Shown: positions 36,361-42,190, numbered from the stretch's first letter. The stretch is DNA of 64,000 bases from Tridacna crocea (GCA_943736015.1 OX031057.1:57060001-57124000), one strand, 5' to 3'. Translations and numbers: made by a program. The notes: generated by a model from the letters alone, not told the origin.

Positions 36361-39074
36361 GTATTGATCCATGTCAGCCAGGCTGACCTGGACTTAAACT
36401 TCTTGCTGTTCATCAATTTCTTGCATGTCAAAGAACCATTCTACTTCAGGATTCAGTTAGACAGTCATGTTCGGCAAAATGGATATACATGTATTATGGA
36501 TTCCATTAGGATGCGATGACTTACTTTGCTTAACTCTTTACCACACAATCCCGACTTTTAACAACCCTGAGAAAAAAAGCCTTTTGAAAACATTGTGGGA
36601 AAAGAAGAAAGTGCTGGTAACCAGCATTTTCTCCTTTTCTCACAATGTTTTCTACCCTTCTCAAAACAATTTTAAATTCTTGAGCTACATGTATTTTGTC
36701 CTCTGCGAATGATTCAAATTTGGACAAGTCTATTATTTTGTTGTTTGGTAAGGGGTTAATGCATCATGTAGATGTAAAAAGCCCCATTTCGTCAGTGCTT
36801 AGCTACTATATGGCCTGCAACACGTGAAAAGGGACATTCAGACATTTGCGTAAAATGTTGTCTCGCATCAGCCTGAGCAGTCCGCCCAGGCTAATTGTTT
36901 TGCGCAAGTCTACTGTAGCACAAAATCTAATGTAGTCATAAAGTGCCGCCTCGGATTAGCCTGCACAGACTGCACAGGCAGATCCAAGACGACACAACGC
37001 AAATGTCCAAATGTCCCTTTTCGCATGTTGCAAGCCATATATACACCCGTACAGGAAAGTTCAGGACTTATTTCTCACATCTGTTGTAGATCTTTCGGAC
37101 CCATACTTCGTCTTGTGAGATGTTTTGAGTCCAACACATCACAGTATTGGGCAGTGTGGGCGTTATGTAACCTCACTCAAGTATATCGTAAGTTGTTAAA
37201 GTTTTTAATTTCACTGTTTTCACAGAAATCTTTCTGGATTTATCGTAGCACTGTCATTATATGCATCTTCTTGGTGCACAAATACTTCTGTCACTGTTAA
37301 AGAGTTTTACTTCAGACTCAAACTATTAATGGGAAAACTCACAGCACAAGAACAGGTAATGCTCTAGATATTTTTAACATGGTGCTTCCCTTTTTCTACT
37401 TAATATTTTCACAAAAAAACCTCCTGTATCATAATGGGAATGATGTTCTCTTGTTTTACATTCTATTTTTGATGTTTTCTTGCCATGATTTTTGTTGAAG
37501 TCTAAATAAAAATAGCTATTTGATGTAATGACTAATTTGACTGAATGATTTGAGAAATCAACAACTTTGGAAAATACATGTACCAGTAACATCGCATCAT
37601 GAGAAATGAAAACACTTTTGTACCTTGGCATTGAAGCATTGTATTCCATGCTAATGTCAGACAGATAAAACTGTGAAATATACATCTTTACAGCCCTAGC
37701 AAAAATGCTTTCAAAAGTCTACAGTATATAGGATGGTTCAGGTATTGGTCATCTATTTTATAGGTTGATTAACTCTTTACCACACGAGAAAATTTTAGAC
37801 TTGTCCAAATTGAAAGCATTTGCAGATGACAAAATAAAAGTGACTGAAAAATTAGAATTTGGTTTGTGAAGGGTAGAAAACATTGTGGGAAAAGGAGAAA
37901 ATGCTGGTTACCAGCATTTTCTCCTTTTCCCACAATGTTTTCTAAAGGCTTCTTTCTCAGGGGCATCAAAAGTAGGGATTGTGTGGTAATGGGTTAATAA
38001 TGGATGAATATGGTGAATGGTTTAACTCTTTACCAAATAACAAAATTTTAAACTTGTCCAAATACAAAGCATTTGCGGACAACAAAATAAACATAACTGA
38101 AAAATTGAAATTTGTTTCCAGCAGGGTAGAAAACAATGTGGAAAAAAGGAGAAAATGCTAGTTACCAGCATTTTCTTCTTTTCCCACAATGTTTTCAAAA
38201 GCCTGCTATCTCAGGATGGTAAAAACTGGGGATTTTTTGGTAAAAGTTTGAAGAAACTTTAGGGATATGCCTTTGATTAACAATCATAAACACCAATAAT
38301 ACTTCCTTTGCTCCTCTGATCCCAAGAGAATGAAAGGCATTTTCTAATAATCATAATCTGTGCCACCTTATAACCATCAGGAGGGCAACAATTGGCCTGT
38401 AGATACAAGAATGGTCTAAGTTTTCATGATATATAGATGAATTTGGTAAAAAATTTTGGCTGGAAATGATTAAGCTATATCTTTAATTTTTGACAAAATG
38501 ACAAAGTTGCAGACTTATCCAAATTGAAAGCAGTTGCAGATGACCAAGTAAATGAGGCTCAAATATTGAAATTTGTTTTGGGAAGGGTAGAAAACATTCT
38601 GGGAAAAGGAGAAAATGCTGGTTGCCAGCATTTTCTCCTTTTCCCACAATGTTTTCAAAAGGCTTCTACCTCAAGGTTGATAAAAGTTGGGATTGTATGG
38701 TAAAGAGTTAAGCAGAAAGCTCAAAGGATTTATACTTAGATATGGGAGAAAACATTGTGGAAAGAGGAGAAAATGCTGGTCACCTGTGTTTGCCTGTGTC
38801 CCTCAGGTTTGGAAAAAAATTTGTCCTTCTTTGAGAAGAGTTGATTTTTCCTTTTCTTTTAAAAATTATTCCATTAGCTGACAAGTATTGCACACTACTG
38901 ATAGAGGAAGGTGGTATGGAACTTCTTCGACAGCTTCTGCAAGATTCCCATCCAAAGGCAACAGTTAAAGAGTTAGCCGAGCAAGTGATACAATTTGTAG
39001 AGAATAGAGACAGGGAACTCATGGAGGGAAATGTTGATTGTGACGTTGAGGCTGGCAACAACATGCAGGATTAA
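13894..39074 (+). CDS. ZER1: ZER1-like cullin-2 ubiquitin ligase substrate receptor, 15 exons
   Basis: Substrate receptor of the CRL2 E3 ligase (CUL2, RBX1, elongins B/C); the family binds proteins with an exposed N-terminal glycine and sends them to the proteasome. Joined exons give 2,514 nt, one frame of 837 codons, with every intron GT-AG. Order: BC-box LEDSCIAFF (residues 47-55, elongin C binding), leucine-rich repeats (to about 370, including KLRHLDIS across the exon 1/2 join), then armadillo repeats to the end. The degron-pocket set known from ZYG11B/ZER1 is kept with identical spacing: W611, N612, D615 (LWNITDE), N656 and E659 (GNIAEV). Motifs SYNAAGVFAHM, INYRSFGPILRL and PDKYCTLLIEEGGM point to ZER1 rather than ZYG11B. 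Human ZER1 is 766 residues; the excess is N-terminal, and ATG 13984 (M31) may be the true start, giving 807. A further upstream exon cannot be excluded. Confidence 0.93.
14919..15147. mobile_element. TTAA palindromic MITE in intron 1 (GCTCATAACGAGC centre)
   Basis: CCCTTTCCCAAAC ends, centre type ATTGCTCATAACGAGCAAT. Shares its right TTAA with the next copy. Confidence 0.85.
15144..15373. mobile_element. TTAA palindromic MITE, abutting copy
   Basis: CTCATTACCAAAC left end, CTGATTACCAGCAT centre, GATTGTGTGGTAATGGG right end. The two neighbours are joined by a single TTAA. Confidence 0.85.
15412..15600 (+). mobile_element. Helentron-like AGCTCACC family, 5' fragment (E2)
   Basis: TTTTTAGCTCACCTTAGCAC start, then GGGCCAATTTCGACCAAACTTGG. 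Stops before any core monomer. Confidence 0.65.
15601..16580. other. Intron 1, GC-richer unrecognised segment
   Basis: This roughly 850-bp stretch (about 15,600-16,450) has a base composition unlike its neighbours and reads as neither a known repeat nor a protein with recognisable motifs. A minus-strand frame near 16194-16385 (63 codons) has no stop-free continuation. It may be an old transposon remnant. Confidence 0.3.
16585..16645. repeat. (CT)n microsatellite
   Basis: TCTCTTTCTCTTTCTCTCTC tract of about 45 bp. Confidence 0.85.
16646..17384. other. Intron 1, no gene seen
   Basis: AT-rich. Part near 17070-17350 is related to 11460-11800, so it is an old dispersed repeat. Confidence 0.35.
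17385..17550. mobile_element. Degraded TTAA palindromic MITE before exon 2
   Basis: AAAACATTGTGGGGAAAGC and TTTTCTCTCTTTTCCATGG flank a worn centre. Ends near 40 bases before the exon 2 acceptor. Confidence 0.5.
17591..17791 (+). CDS. ZER1: ZER1 exon 2
   Basis: Acceptor TTTTTCAG|GCATTTGG, donor AAGATGG|GTGGGT. Completes R304 and codes HLDISEGDD... and the last leucine-rich repeat HLTSLDISGTNLAG. A second GT four bases on would break the frame. Confidence 0.88.
17842..18393. mobile_element. AGGTGG element, complete copy in intron 2
   Basis: Terminal inverted repeats CTTAAAGGTGGCCCTTCAGAG and CTGAATACCCACCTTTAAG. TTAA stands at each edge, so the target may again be TTAA. About 550 bp, no coding frame. 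Confidence 0.75.
18495..18760 (+). mobile_element. Helentron-like ATCCCCCGC family, 5' fragment (E3)
   Basis: Poly-T then ATCCCCCGCC-AAA-GGTGGAGGGAT hairpin, TTGTCCGTCCGACAGTC tract, and TTCAATTATATTGAAACTTTG box. 3' part not found. Confidence 0.65.
18761..19440. other. Intron 2, nothing recognised
   Basis: AT-rich. The 79-codon plus-strand frame at 19044 shows no motif and is likely chance. Confidence 0.35.
19536..19764. mobile_element. TTAA palindromic MITE (GCTCGTCACGAGC centre)
   Basis: TTAACCCTTTACCCC left, GGAGTAAAAGGTTAA right, centre GAAATTGCTCGTCACGAGCA. A left half of another copy (TTAACTCTTTACCAAAC) lies just before it at 19450. Confidence 0.8.
19905..20007 (+). CDS. ZER1: ZER1 exon 3
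   Basis: Acceptor GTCTTGAAG|GCCTAG, donor ATTAAG|GTAAGT. Codes PSGIPGTNGKQFQFLGLFNC, matching the LQFLGLF segment of ZER1 that links the leucine-rich and armadillo parts. Too short to stand out as an open frame. Confidence 0.9.
20052..20265. mobile_element. Degraded TTAA palindromic MITE in intron 3
   Basis: GTCCAAGTTGAAAGTATTC, TTACTGGCATTTTCACC and GGGATTGTGTAGTAAAGAGT are recognisable. Confidence 0.55.
20419..20647. mobile_element. TTAA palindromic MITE in intron 3
   Basis: Ends CTCATTACCGCACAATC and TTTGGTAAAGAG, centre ATGCTGGTCACCAGGAT. Both TTAA present. Confidence 0.85.
20732..20802. repeat. P1 short palindrome
   Basis: GTGGACAGTGTAGATCAAGA pairs with TCTTGGATCTACACTGTCCAC. Longest arms of any copy here. 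Confidence 0.75.
20895..21123. mobile_element. TTAA palindromic MITE in intron 3
   Basis: CCCTTTACCACACAATG end, perfect centre AAAATGCTGGTAACCAGCAT, GGTAAAGGGTTAA end. Confidence 0.88.
21184..21412. mobile_element. TTAA palindromic MITE in intron 3
   Basis: CCCATTACCACACAATACC end, centre ATGTTGGTAACCATCAT, GGTAATGAGTTAA end shared with the following fragment. Confidence 0.85.
21409..21551. mobile_element. Right-half TTAA MITE fragment
   Basis: Starts at the shared TTAA directly in mid-element (CCAACATTCTCTTCTATACC) and continues through AATGCTTTCAACTTTGGAC. The left half is missing. Confidence 0.6.
21669..21812 (+). CDS. ZER1: ZER1 exon 4
   Basis: Acceptor TATCACAG|GTGGCT, donor TTGGAG|GTAAAT. 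48 codons, VAGDANEEQILTALHSYTD..., matching the KVSGDKNEEQVLNAI segment of vertebrate ZER1. Start of the armadillo part. Confidence 0.92.
21927..23491 (+). mobile_element. Helentron-like ATACGCCCGTC family element with 9 core repeats (E4)
   Basis: Sits in intron 4. Poly-T then ATACGCCCGTC-GAA-GACGGG hairpin and GGGCGTCCGGGCGG. The core is nine tandem units of about 156 bp (GTCCGGAGCATATCTCCAAA, GGGTTATGAAATTTCATGGG, GAGTTATTGCCCTTTG). It ends AGACGGGCGTATC, imperfect hairpin GCGACAA-T-TTGCCGC, CTCTTGTTTT. Confidence 0.85.
23479..23805. repeat. Foldback element split by a TTAA MITE
   Basis: Left arm TACAACTTCTGATTGGCTAAACCA and right arm GATTTAGCCAATCAAAAGTT would pair if the MITE at 23532-23761 were absent. 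This is a nested insertion at TTAA. Confidence 0.65.
23532..23761. mobile_element. TTAA palindromic MITE, nested
   Basis: CTCTTTACCACACAATCCCG end, perfect AAAATGCTGGTAACCAGCAT centre, TTTGGTAAAGAGTTAA end. Inserted in the foldback element around it. Confidence 0.88.
24137..24312. repeat. 176-bp MITE with GGGCCC terminal repeats, intron 4
   Basis: GGGCCCGCATTCACCAACCA at the left and TGGTTGGTGAATATGGGCCC at the right, with an inner inverted pair around CTGATTGG. Ends 68 bases before the exon 5 acceptor. Confidence 0.8.
24381..24502 (+). CDS. ZER1: ZER1 exon 5
   Basis: Acceptor TTTTTCAG|GGAACT, donor TGAAAAG|GTAAAG. Codes GTLAGMVRNKHDRHVQIAGS ATLFHIVN..., an armadillo repeat (family: IQVTGSAALFYLTN). 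Confidence 0.92.
24714..25017. mobile_element. TTAA MITE with triplicated left terminus
   Basis: The terminus TTAACCCATTACCACA(C/G)AATCCCTACTTTTGTTGGAC is repeated three times in tandem (24716, 24751 and 24790 approx.) before the full element continues to TTAA 25017. Centre ATGCTGGTAACCTGCAT. Confidence 0.8.
25153..25380. mobile_element. TTAA palindromic MITE in intron 5
   Basis: CTCTTTACCACACAATCC end and perfect AATGCTGGTAACCAGCATT centre. The right TTAA is mutated to ATAA. Confidence 0.85.
25530..25705. mobile_element. Degraded TTAA palindromic MITE before exon 6
   Basis: AAATGCTGGTTTACCAGCATTT with T-run expansion and GAGATTGTTTGGTTAAGG remain. Confidence 0.6.
25846..25900 (+). CDS. ZER1: ZER1 exon 6
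   Basis: Acceptor GTCTTTTAG|GAGAGT, donor TACACG|GTAAAT. 55 nt, codes RVLLSLLDAMERHSLEYT. Confidence 0.88.
26077..26305. mobile_element. TTAA palindromic MITE in intron 6
   Basis: CTCTTTACCACACGAG end, AATGCTGGTTACCAGCATT centre, GTGTGGTAATGGG end. Shares a TTAA with the next copy. Confidence 0.88.
26302..26531. mobile_element. TTAA palindromic MITE, abutting copy
   Basis: Left terminus slightly worn (ACCTTTAGCAAACAAC), perfect AATGCTGGTTACCAGCATT centre, GTGTGGTAAAGAG end. Confidence 0.85.
26532..27166. other. Intron 6, nothing recognised
   Basis: Unique AT-rich sequence, with a short inverted pair around TTCAATGATGGATC / TTCCATGATGGAAC near 27080-27125. Confidence 0.35.
27167..27394. mobile_element. 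TTAA palindromic MITE in intron 6
   Basis: CTCATTACCACACAATCCC end and AATGCTGGTAACCAGCATT centre. The right end GTGTGGTAAAGAGTGAA has lost its TTAA. Confidence 0.82.
27510..27716. mobile_element. Degraded TTAA MITE before exon 7
   Basis: TTTTTTACCACACAGGTCTG, GGTAAAAGGAGAAAATGCTG and GTATGGTAACGG mark the ends and one arm. Confidence 0.55.
27803..27856 (+). CDS. ZER1: ZER1 exon 7
   Basis: Acceptor TATTTGCAG|ATGATA, donor GATGTG|GTAAAT. 54 nt, 18 codons MIRNGCLTFSIFQLPVDV, aligned with the VQRNCCLTLCNFSIPEEL segment of the family. Confidence 0.88.
27857..28479. other. Intron 7, no gene seen
   Basis: Unique AT-rich intron. A worn MITE arm (TTTGGAAACATTGTAGGG) lies near 28310. Confidence 0.35.
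28480..28918 (+). repeat. GCCATGCTCT foldback element, interrupted by a MITE
   Basis: TAGCCAGGTTAGCCTGCAATG, then ACATGCTTGGTATAATGTATC and AGATATA up to the MITE, resuming with ACCTCCTTTTGAAAGAGGG. The uninterrupted reference at 7740-7966 reads AGATGTATTAAGCCCCCTTTT at this point. Confidence 0.6.
28668..28895. mobile_element. TTAA palindromic MITE nested in the foldback element
   Basis: CCCTTTACCACACAATCCC end, worn centre CGTGGGTATCCAGCAT, GTGTGGTTAAGGGTTAA end. Confidence 0.85.
29085..29246 (+). CDS. ZER1: ZER1 exon 8
   Basis: Acceptor TTTTTCAG|CTCTTT, donor GTAGAG|GTAACA. 54 codons, including LLNCLACQVESDRKRALGAL (family: LCNALVCQVDNDHKEAVGKM). A TTAA-type MITE begins about six bases after the donor. 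Confidence 0.92.
29252..29476. mobile_element. TTAA palindromic MITE touching the exon 8 donor
   Basis: Left end ATAATCCTTTACAAGATGAC begins about six bases after the exon 8 boundary. Centre AATGCTGATAATCAGCATT is perfect. Right end TTTGGTAGGAGGTTAA. Confidence 0.75.
29477..30039. other. Intron 8, no gene seen
   Basis: A worn P1 palindrome sits at 29562-29612 (GTTTTGATTGTACAAAATGTGCA). The rest is unique, with a G-run at 29936. Confidence 0.4.
30040..30130 (+). CDS. ZER1: ZER1 exon 9
   Basis: Acceptor GTATTATAG|GTGATG, donor ATAACAG|GTAAAT. Ends in LWNIT, contributing W611 and N612 of the glycine-degron pocket. Confidence 0.9.
30229..31453 (+). mobile_element. Helentron-like ATGCTCCCCG family, full length (E5)
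   Basis: In intron 9. Poly-T, ATGCTCCCC-GAA-GGGCGAGCAT hairpin, CGTCTGTCCGTCCGTCC tract and GGACCAAATTGGATAAAACTT box. Core of degenerate tandem units of about 150-190 bp (TCATGGAAAAAGGGGG and TCAAAATTTCGTGAAACTTC repeats). Ends TTCGGGGAGCATAA, hairpin CCGTC-TCT-GACGG, CTCTTGT. Confidence 0.85.
31476..32303. mobile_element. 828-bp element with CAGGGTTCGAAATTC terminal repeats
   Basis: Starts CAGGGTTCGAAATTC and ends GAAATTCGAACCCTG (one mismatch). CATAT flanks both sides, a possible 5-bp target duplication. Inner copies of TTGCAAGTG / CACTTGCAA near the ends. The ends look hAT-like, but the flank length does not fit hAT. No transposase frame. Confidence 0.65.
32480..32944 (+). repeat. GCCATGCTCT foldback element split by a MITE
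   Basis: GGGTTTAATGCATTTGCAAAC and CATGCAGGCTGACCTGAGTC lie before the MITE; CTTGGTATGATGGATCATAG, AGATGTATTAAACCCCCTTTT and GCAAGAGCATGG lie after. Confidence 0.65.
32577..32805. mobile_element. TTAA palindromic MITE, nested
   Basis: TTAATCCTTTCCCAAACGAC end, AATGCTGGTTACCAGCATT centre, TTTGGAAAAGGGTAAA end. Confidence 0.85.
33018..33222. mobile_element. TTAA palindromic MITE, shortened left arm
   Basis: TTAACCCTTTCCCAAAATGG end, AATGCTGATTACCAGCATT centre, GTTTGGGAAAGGGTTTA end. Confidence 0.82.
33455..33525 (+). CDS. ZER1: ZER1 exon 10
   Basis: Acceptor ATTTCAG|ATGAAA, donor TTTAGA|GTAAGT. Completes D615 and codes ETDENCEKFMRQRGMFLFLD (family: DETPDNCEMFLNFNGMKLFLD). Confidence 0.92.
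33526..33859. other. Intron 10 start, nothing recognised
   Basis: Unique AT-rich sequence. Confidence 0.35.
33860..34090. mobile_element. Degraded TTAA palindromic MITE, intron 10
   Basis: AATGCTGTAAACCAGCATT centre with worn arms and TTATTTGGTAAATAG end. Confidence 0.6.
34196..34243 (+). CDS. ZER1: ZER1 exon 11
   Basis: Acceptor CATCTTACAG|AGGTTT, donor TTAATG|GTAAAG. 16 codons, RFPEKDELLRNMMGLM (family: EFPEKQELHRNMLGLL). Confidence 0.9.
34536..34603 (+). CDS. ZER1: ZER1 exon 12
   Basis: Acceptor TTTTCCAG|GGAAAT, donor TATTTGC|GTAAGT. Codes GNIAEVHDLRPDLMNEEYVT, with pocket residues N656 and E659. Confidence 0.92.
34604..34959. other. Intron 12 start with a worn MITE left arm
   Basis: GTCCAACCTGAAAGTGTTTA, GTGAAAGGGTAGAAATCC and GAAAAGGAGAAAATCAGGTT match a MITE arm from about 34790. 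The right arm is replaced by the next element. Confidence 0.4.
34960..35270 (+). mobile_element. Helentron-like ATGCTCCCCG family, short copy (E6)
   Basis: GAGCATATAGTCACCGC, GTCTGCCCATCCATCCG and GGACCAAATCGGATGAAACTT at the left; GGTCGGAGAGCATAA, hairpin CCGTC-TAC-AACGG and CTCTTGTTT at the right. Core mostly deleted. Confidence 0.75.
35372..35560 (+). CDS. ZER1: ZER1 exon 13
   Basis: Acceptor ACTTTACAG|AGATTT, donor AACTACAG|GTATTC. Codes DFLESDKDGIEVSYNAAGVF through NSSRTINYR, one of the best-conserved ZER1 segments. Confidence 0.93.
35561..36007. other. Intron 13 start with a degraded MITE
   Basis: A worn palindromic copy is visible at about 35760-35990 (CCTACTATCAGTCAACAAA, CAGATACCAGTATTTTCTC). 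Otherwise unique. Confidence 0.4.
36008..36232. mobile_element. TTAA palindromic MITE in intron 13
   Basis: TTAATTACCTACCAACG end, AATGCTGGTTACCATCATT centre, GTGTGGTGATGGGTTAA end. Confidence 0.82.
36292..36800 (+). repeat. GCCATGCTCT foldback element split by a MITE
   Basis: GAGCCATGCTCTTTGAAAAC, a poly-A run, CATGTCAGCCAGGCTGACCTGG and GATGCGATGACTTAC before the MITE; TGCATCATGTAGATGTAAAA AGCCCC after it. Confidence 0.65.
36530..36759. mobile_element. TTAA palindromic MITE, nested
   Basis: CTCTTTACCACACAATCCCG end, GTGCTGGTAACCAGCATT centre, TTTGGTAAGGGGTTAA end. Confidence 0.87.
36808..37041. repeat. Foldback element with TGCAACACGTGAAAAGGGAC ends
   Basis: TATGGCCTGCAACACGTGAA at the left and TTTTCGCATGTTGCAAGCCA TA at the right are inverse copies, as are AAAAGGGACATT / AATGTCCCTTTT. 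Inner motif CAGCCTGAGCAGTCCGCC is shared with other bivalve-type foldbacks. Ends 48 bases before exon 14. Confidence 0.75.
37090..37187 (+). CDS. ZER1: ZER1 exon 14
   Basis: Acceptor TGTTGTAG|ATCTTT, donor GTATATC|GTAAGT. Codes SFGPILRLVRCFESNTSQYW AVWALCNL... A foldback element ends about 50 bases before the acceptor. Confidence 0.92.
37188..37768. other. Intron 14 start, nothing recognised
   Basis: Unique AT-rich sequence without shared repeats. Confidence 0.35.
37769..37996. mobile_element. TTAA palindromic MITE in intron 14
   Basis: CTCTTTACCACACGAG end, perfect AAAATGCTGGTTACCAGCAT centre, GTGTGGTAATGGG end. Very well preserved. Confidence 0.9.
38022..38252. mobile_element. TTAA palindromic MITE in intron 14
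   Basis: CTCTTTACCAAATAAC end, AATGCTAGTTACCAGCATT centre. The right end TTTGGTAAAAGTTTGA is worn. Confidence 0.82.
38483..38711. mobile_element. TTAA palindromic MITE in intron 14
   Basis: Left end worn (TTTAATTTTTGACAAAATGAC), AATGCTGGTTGCCAGCATT centre, GTATGGTAAAGAGTTAA end. A half copy follows at 38735-38790 (GAGAAAACATTGTGGAAAGAGG), less than 90 bases before exon 15. Confidence 0.82.
38878..39074 (+). CDS. ZER1: ZER1 exon 15 with stop codon
   Basis: Acceptor TTCCATTAG|CTGACA. Codes PDKYCTLLIEEGGMELLRQL to the C-terminus NNMQD, stop TAA 39072-39074. The stop lies inside the TTAA (39071-39074) where a palindromic MITE is inserted. Confidence 0.92.
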
Positions 39075-39297
39075 CTCTTAACCAAACAATCCCGACTTCA
39101 CGACCCTAAGAAAGAAACCCATAGAAAACAGTTTTTGGAAAAAGGAGGAAATACTGGTATCCAGCATTTTCTCTTTTCCTACAATGTTTTCTACCCTTCC
39201 CAAAACAAATTTTGATTTTTTAACCATATTTATTTTGTTATCTGCAAACCCTTTCGGCTTGGACAAGTTTGAAGTTTTGTTGATTGGTAAAGAGTTA
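39071..39297. mobile_element. TTAA palindromic MITE overlapping the ZER1 stop codon
   Basis: The left TTAA (39071-39074) contains the TAA stop of ZER1. Ends CTCTTAACCAAACAATCCCG and TTGGTAAAGAGTTAA, worn centre ACTGGTATCCAGCAT. The element would form the start of the 3' untranslated region. Confidence 0.87.
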
Positions 39298-40261
39298 AAG
39301 TTTTTTGGGTGATGAACTGAGAAGATTTTTTAATCATATATCGTCAGTGACTTAGAAAACTGGTTTTTGTATTGCTTCAACCCTTTCAGGGTAAAACATG
39401 ATAAAAGGGGGGTTTTGCAAATGGTATAGATCAAGATTATACTTCACCAAATATGTAATCTGATCTTTGATCTAAGCCTTACATTCAGTTGATTGTATTT
39501 TCATCCGTTTTAAGAGTTTACATGTTTGGCACTAGAGCTACAGGAATTTCAGTAATTATTAATCTTAATCTGTCAGATGGATTGATGGCTGTAAGTCTAC
39601 ATTATCTCATCCCGTTTCTTTGTCACAGTTCAACTTGTACATGTAATTGGTCTGGGATTGTCTCATCTCAACCTCATTGATAGCCATAGCATTGATTAAA
39701 TTTCCTAAAAGAAACTTTCATTTTCATTGAATGATTCCTTGGTGTCACTATTTATAATTCACTGCAAAGTGTCTTCCAGTATCTTCTGTTTTCAAAAATA
39801 CTCTGACCAAAGTAAACTTGTTATCTTTTCCTTCTAAAATTTCATCCTATTGAATTGTTTCTGTTGAAAGAATGTCGTAAAATCACTTGGTTGCTATATT
39901 AGTTCATGTGTTCTCACTTGATGAACATATACACAGACATTAAAAGGGAAAAACAAAGTAAAGTTCTTTAGCAACCGTTCAAGCATGGACAGAGCTTGTA
40001 TTTAGATAGTAGGGTGCAAGTTGGAAGGAAAAGGGTGACTCAACATACATGTATCTGGAAGGAATCAATTTCATTTTGAGACATGATGCATGACAGATAT
40101 TGATGACATGTTTTCTTTCAAGATGAAATGGCAATAATTGGATTAGATGGGATAATGAACAGTTTGACAAGAGACCTAACATCCATTACAGGCATCTAAA
40201 TATGCCTGCAACAATACTAAAGTTTGTTTTCAATTGGTCATATCAAGATTTTTCTGAATGA
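39298..40261. other. 3' flank of ZER1, no gene seen
   Basis: A worn P1 palindrome lies at 39420-39478. A weak poly-A signal ATTAAA is at 39695-39700; no AATAAA is seen before it. Short open frames lack motifs. Confidence 0.4.
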
Positions 40262-42081
40262 TTTTTAGCTCACCTTAGTACAAAGTGCTAAAGGTGAGCT
40301 ATTGTAATCGCCCATGTCGGGCATCCGGCGTCAGTTGTCCGTCAACAATTTTTTTTAAACATCTTCTTCTCCTAAACCACTGGGCCAATCTTCGTGAAAC
40401 TTGGCTGAAATGTTTCTTGGGTGAAGCTCTACCAAAATTGTTCAAAGAATTTAATTCCACCCATAACTCTGGTTGCCATGGCAACAAAAAGAAAAAAGAA
40501 TGAAATCTTTGAAAATCTTCTTCTCTGAAACTAGAAGGTGAAGAGCTTTGATATTTGGTATGTAGAATCTCCTAATGGACCTCTACCAAGTTTGTTCAAA
40601 TTTTGCCCATAGGGTTAAAATTGGCCCCACCCCGGGGGATAACAAGTTTGAGCATAGGAACAGAGAAGGAAAACTTTGAAAATCTTCTTCTCTGAAACTT
40701 GAAGGCGTAGAGCTTTGATATTTGGTATGTAGCATCTCCTAGTGGACCGCTACCAAGTTTGTTCAAATTATGCTCCTGGGGTCAAAATTTGTCCCAGCCC
40801 AGGGGTCACAAATTTGAGCATATGAACAAAGAAGGAAAACTTTAAAAATCTTCTTCTCTGAAACTTTTAGGCATAGATCTTTGATATTTAGTATGTGGCA
40901 TGTACTAGTGGACCTCTATCAAGTTGGTTCAAATTATGCCCCTGGGGTCAAAACTGGCCCCATCCCGGGGTTTACAAGTTTGAGCATAGGAACAAAGAAG
41001 GAAAACTTTAAAAATCTTCTCTTCTGAAATTTGAAGGTGTAGAGATTTGATATTTTGTATGTGGCATCTCCTAGTGGACCTCTACCAAGTTTGTTCAAAT
41101 TATGCCCCTGGAGTCAAAACTAGCCCCAGCCCAGGGGTCACAAATTTGAGCATAGGAACAAAGAAGGAAAACTTTAAAATTCTTTTCCTCAGAAACTAGA
41201 AAATGTAGAGCTTTTGATATTTGGTATGTGGCATCTCCTAGTGGACTTCTACCAAGTTCGTTTTAATCATGCCCCTGGGGTCAAAACTAGCCCGCCCCGG
41301 GGGTCAAAAGTTCGAACATAGGAACAAGAAAGAAAATTTCAAAATTCTTCTTCTCTAAAACTAGAAGGCATAGAGCTATGATATTTGGCATGTAGCAATT
41401 CCTAGTGGACCTCTAACAAGTTTCTTCATATTATGCCCTTGGGGTCAAAACTGGCCCTGCCCTGGGGGGGTCAAAGGTTTGAACATAGCAACAAAGAATG
41501 AAAACTTTAATAATCTTCTTCTCTGAAACTTGAAGGTGCAGAGCTTTGATATTTGGTATGCAGAATCTTCTAGTGGACCTCTACCAAGTTTGGTCATATG
41601 ATGTGTCCCTGGCGTCAAAACTGGCCATGCCCTAGAGGTCACAGATTGGAACATAGGAACAACAAGGGAAAATTTTAAATTTCTTTTTCTCTTAAACGGG
41701 AAAGTGTAGAGCTTTGATATTTGGTATGTAGCATCTTTGAGTGGACCTCTACCTAGGTTGTTCCAAGGATGCTGCTTTGGTTAAAACTGACCCAGCCCGT
41801 GGGACCACAAGTTCGAACATAGTGCAAAGAAGGAAAATTTGAAATTCTTCTTTGAAACTGGAAGGTGTAGAGCTTTGATATTTGATTGCCCTATGTCCGG
41901 CGTCTGTCACCCGTCAACAATTTCTTTCAATATCTTCTCCTAACCCACTGGGCCAATCTTGATGAAACTTGGCAGGGATGTTCCTTGGGTGAAGCTTTAC
42001 CAAAGTTGTTCAAAGAATTGAGTTTCACCCATAAGCTATAGTCTAAGGTGAGCGTTCCAGGGCCAATGGCCCTCTTGTTTA
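40262..42081 (+). mobile_element. Helentron-like AGCTCACC family, full length (E7)
   Basis: TTTTTAGCTCACCTTAGTAC start with AAA-loop hairpin, GGGCCAATCTTCGTGAAACTT box, about nine core monomers of 168 bp, CTAAGGTGAGCG and hairpin GGGCCAATGGCCC, then CTCTTGTTT. Inverted counterpart at 54474-56128. Confidence 0.85.
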
Positions 42082-42190
42082 GGAAGTGTTATAAATCCGT
42101 CTGATCCGACAATTTTTCAGAATTCTGTAGTACTGTTTTGGCACAGAAAGAGTTAATGGGGCCTATGTAGGTGTTTTGTTGTGAACCAAA

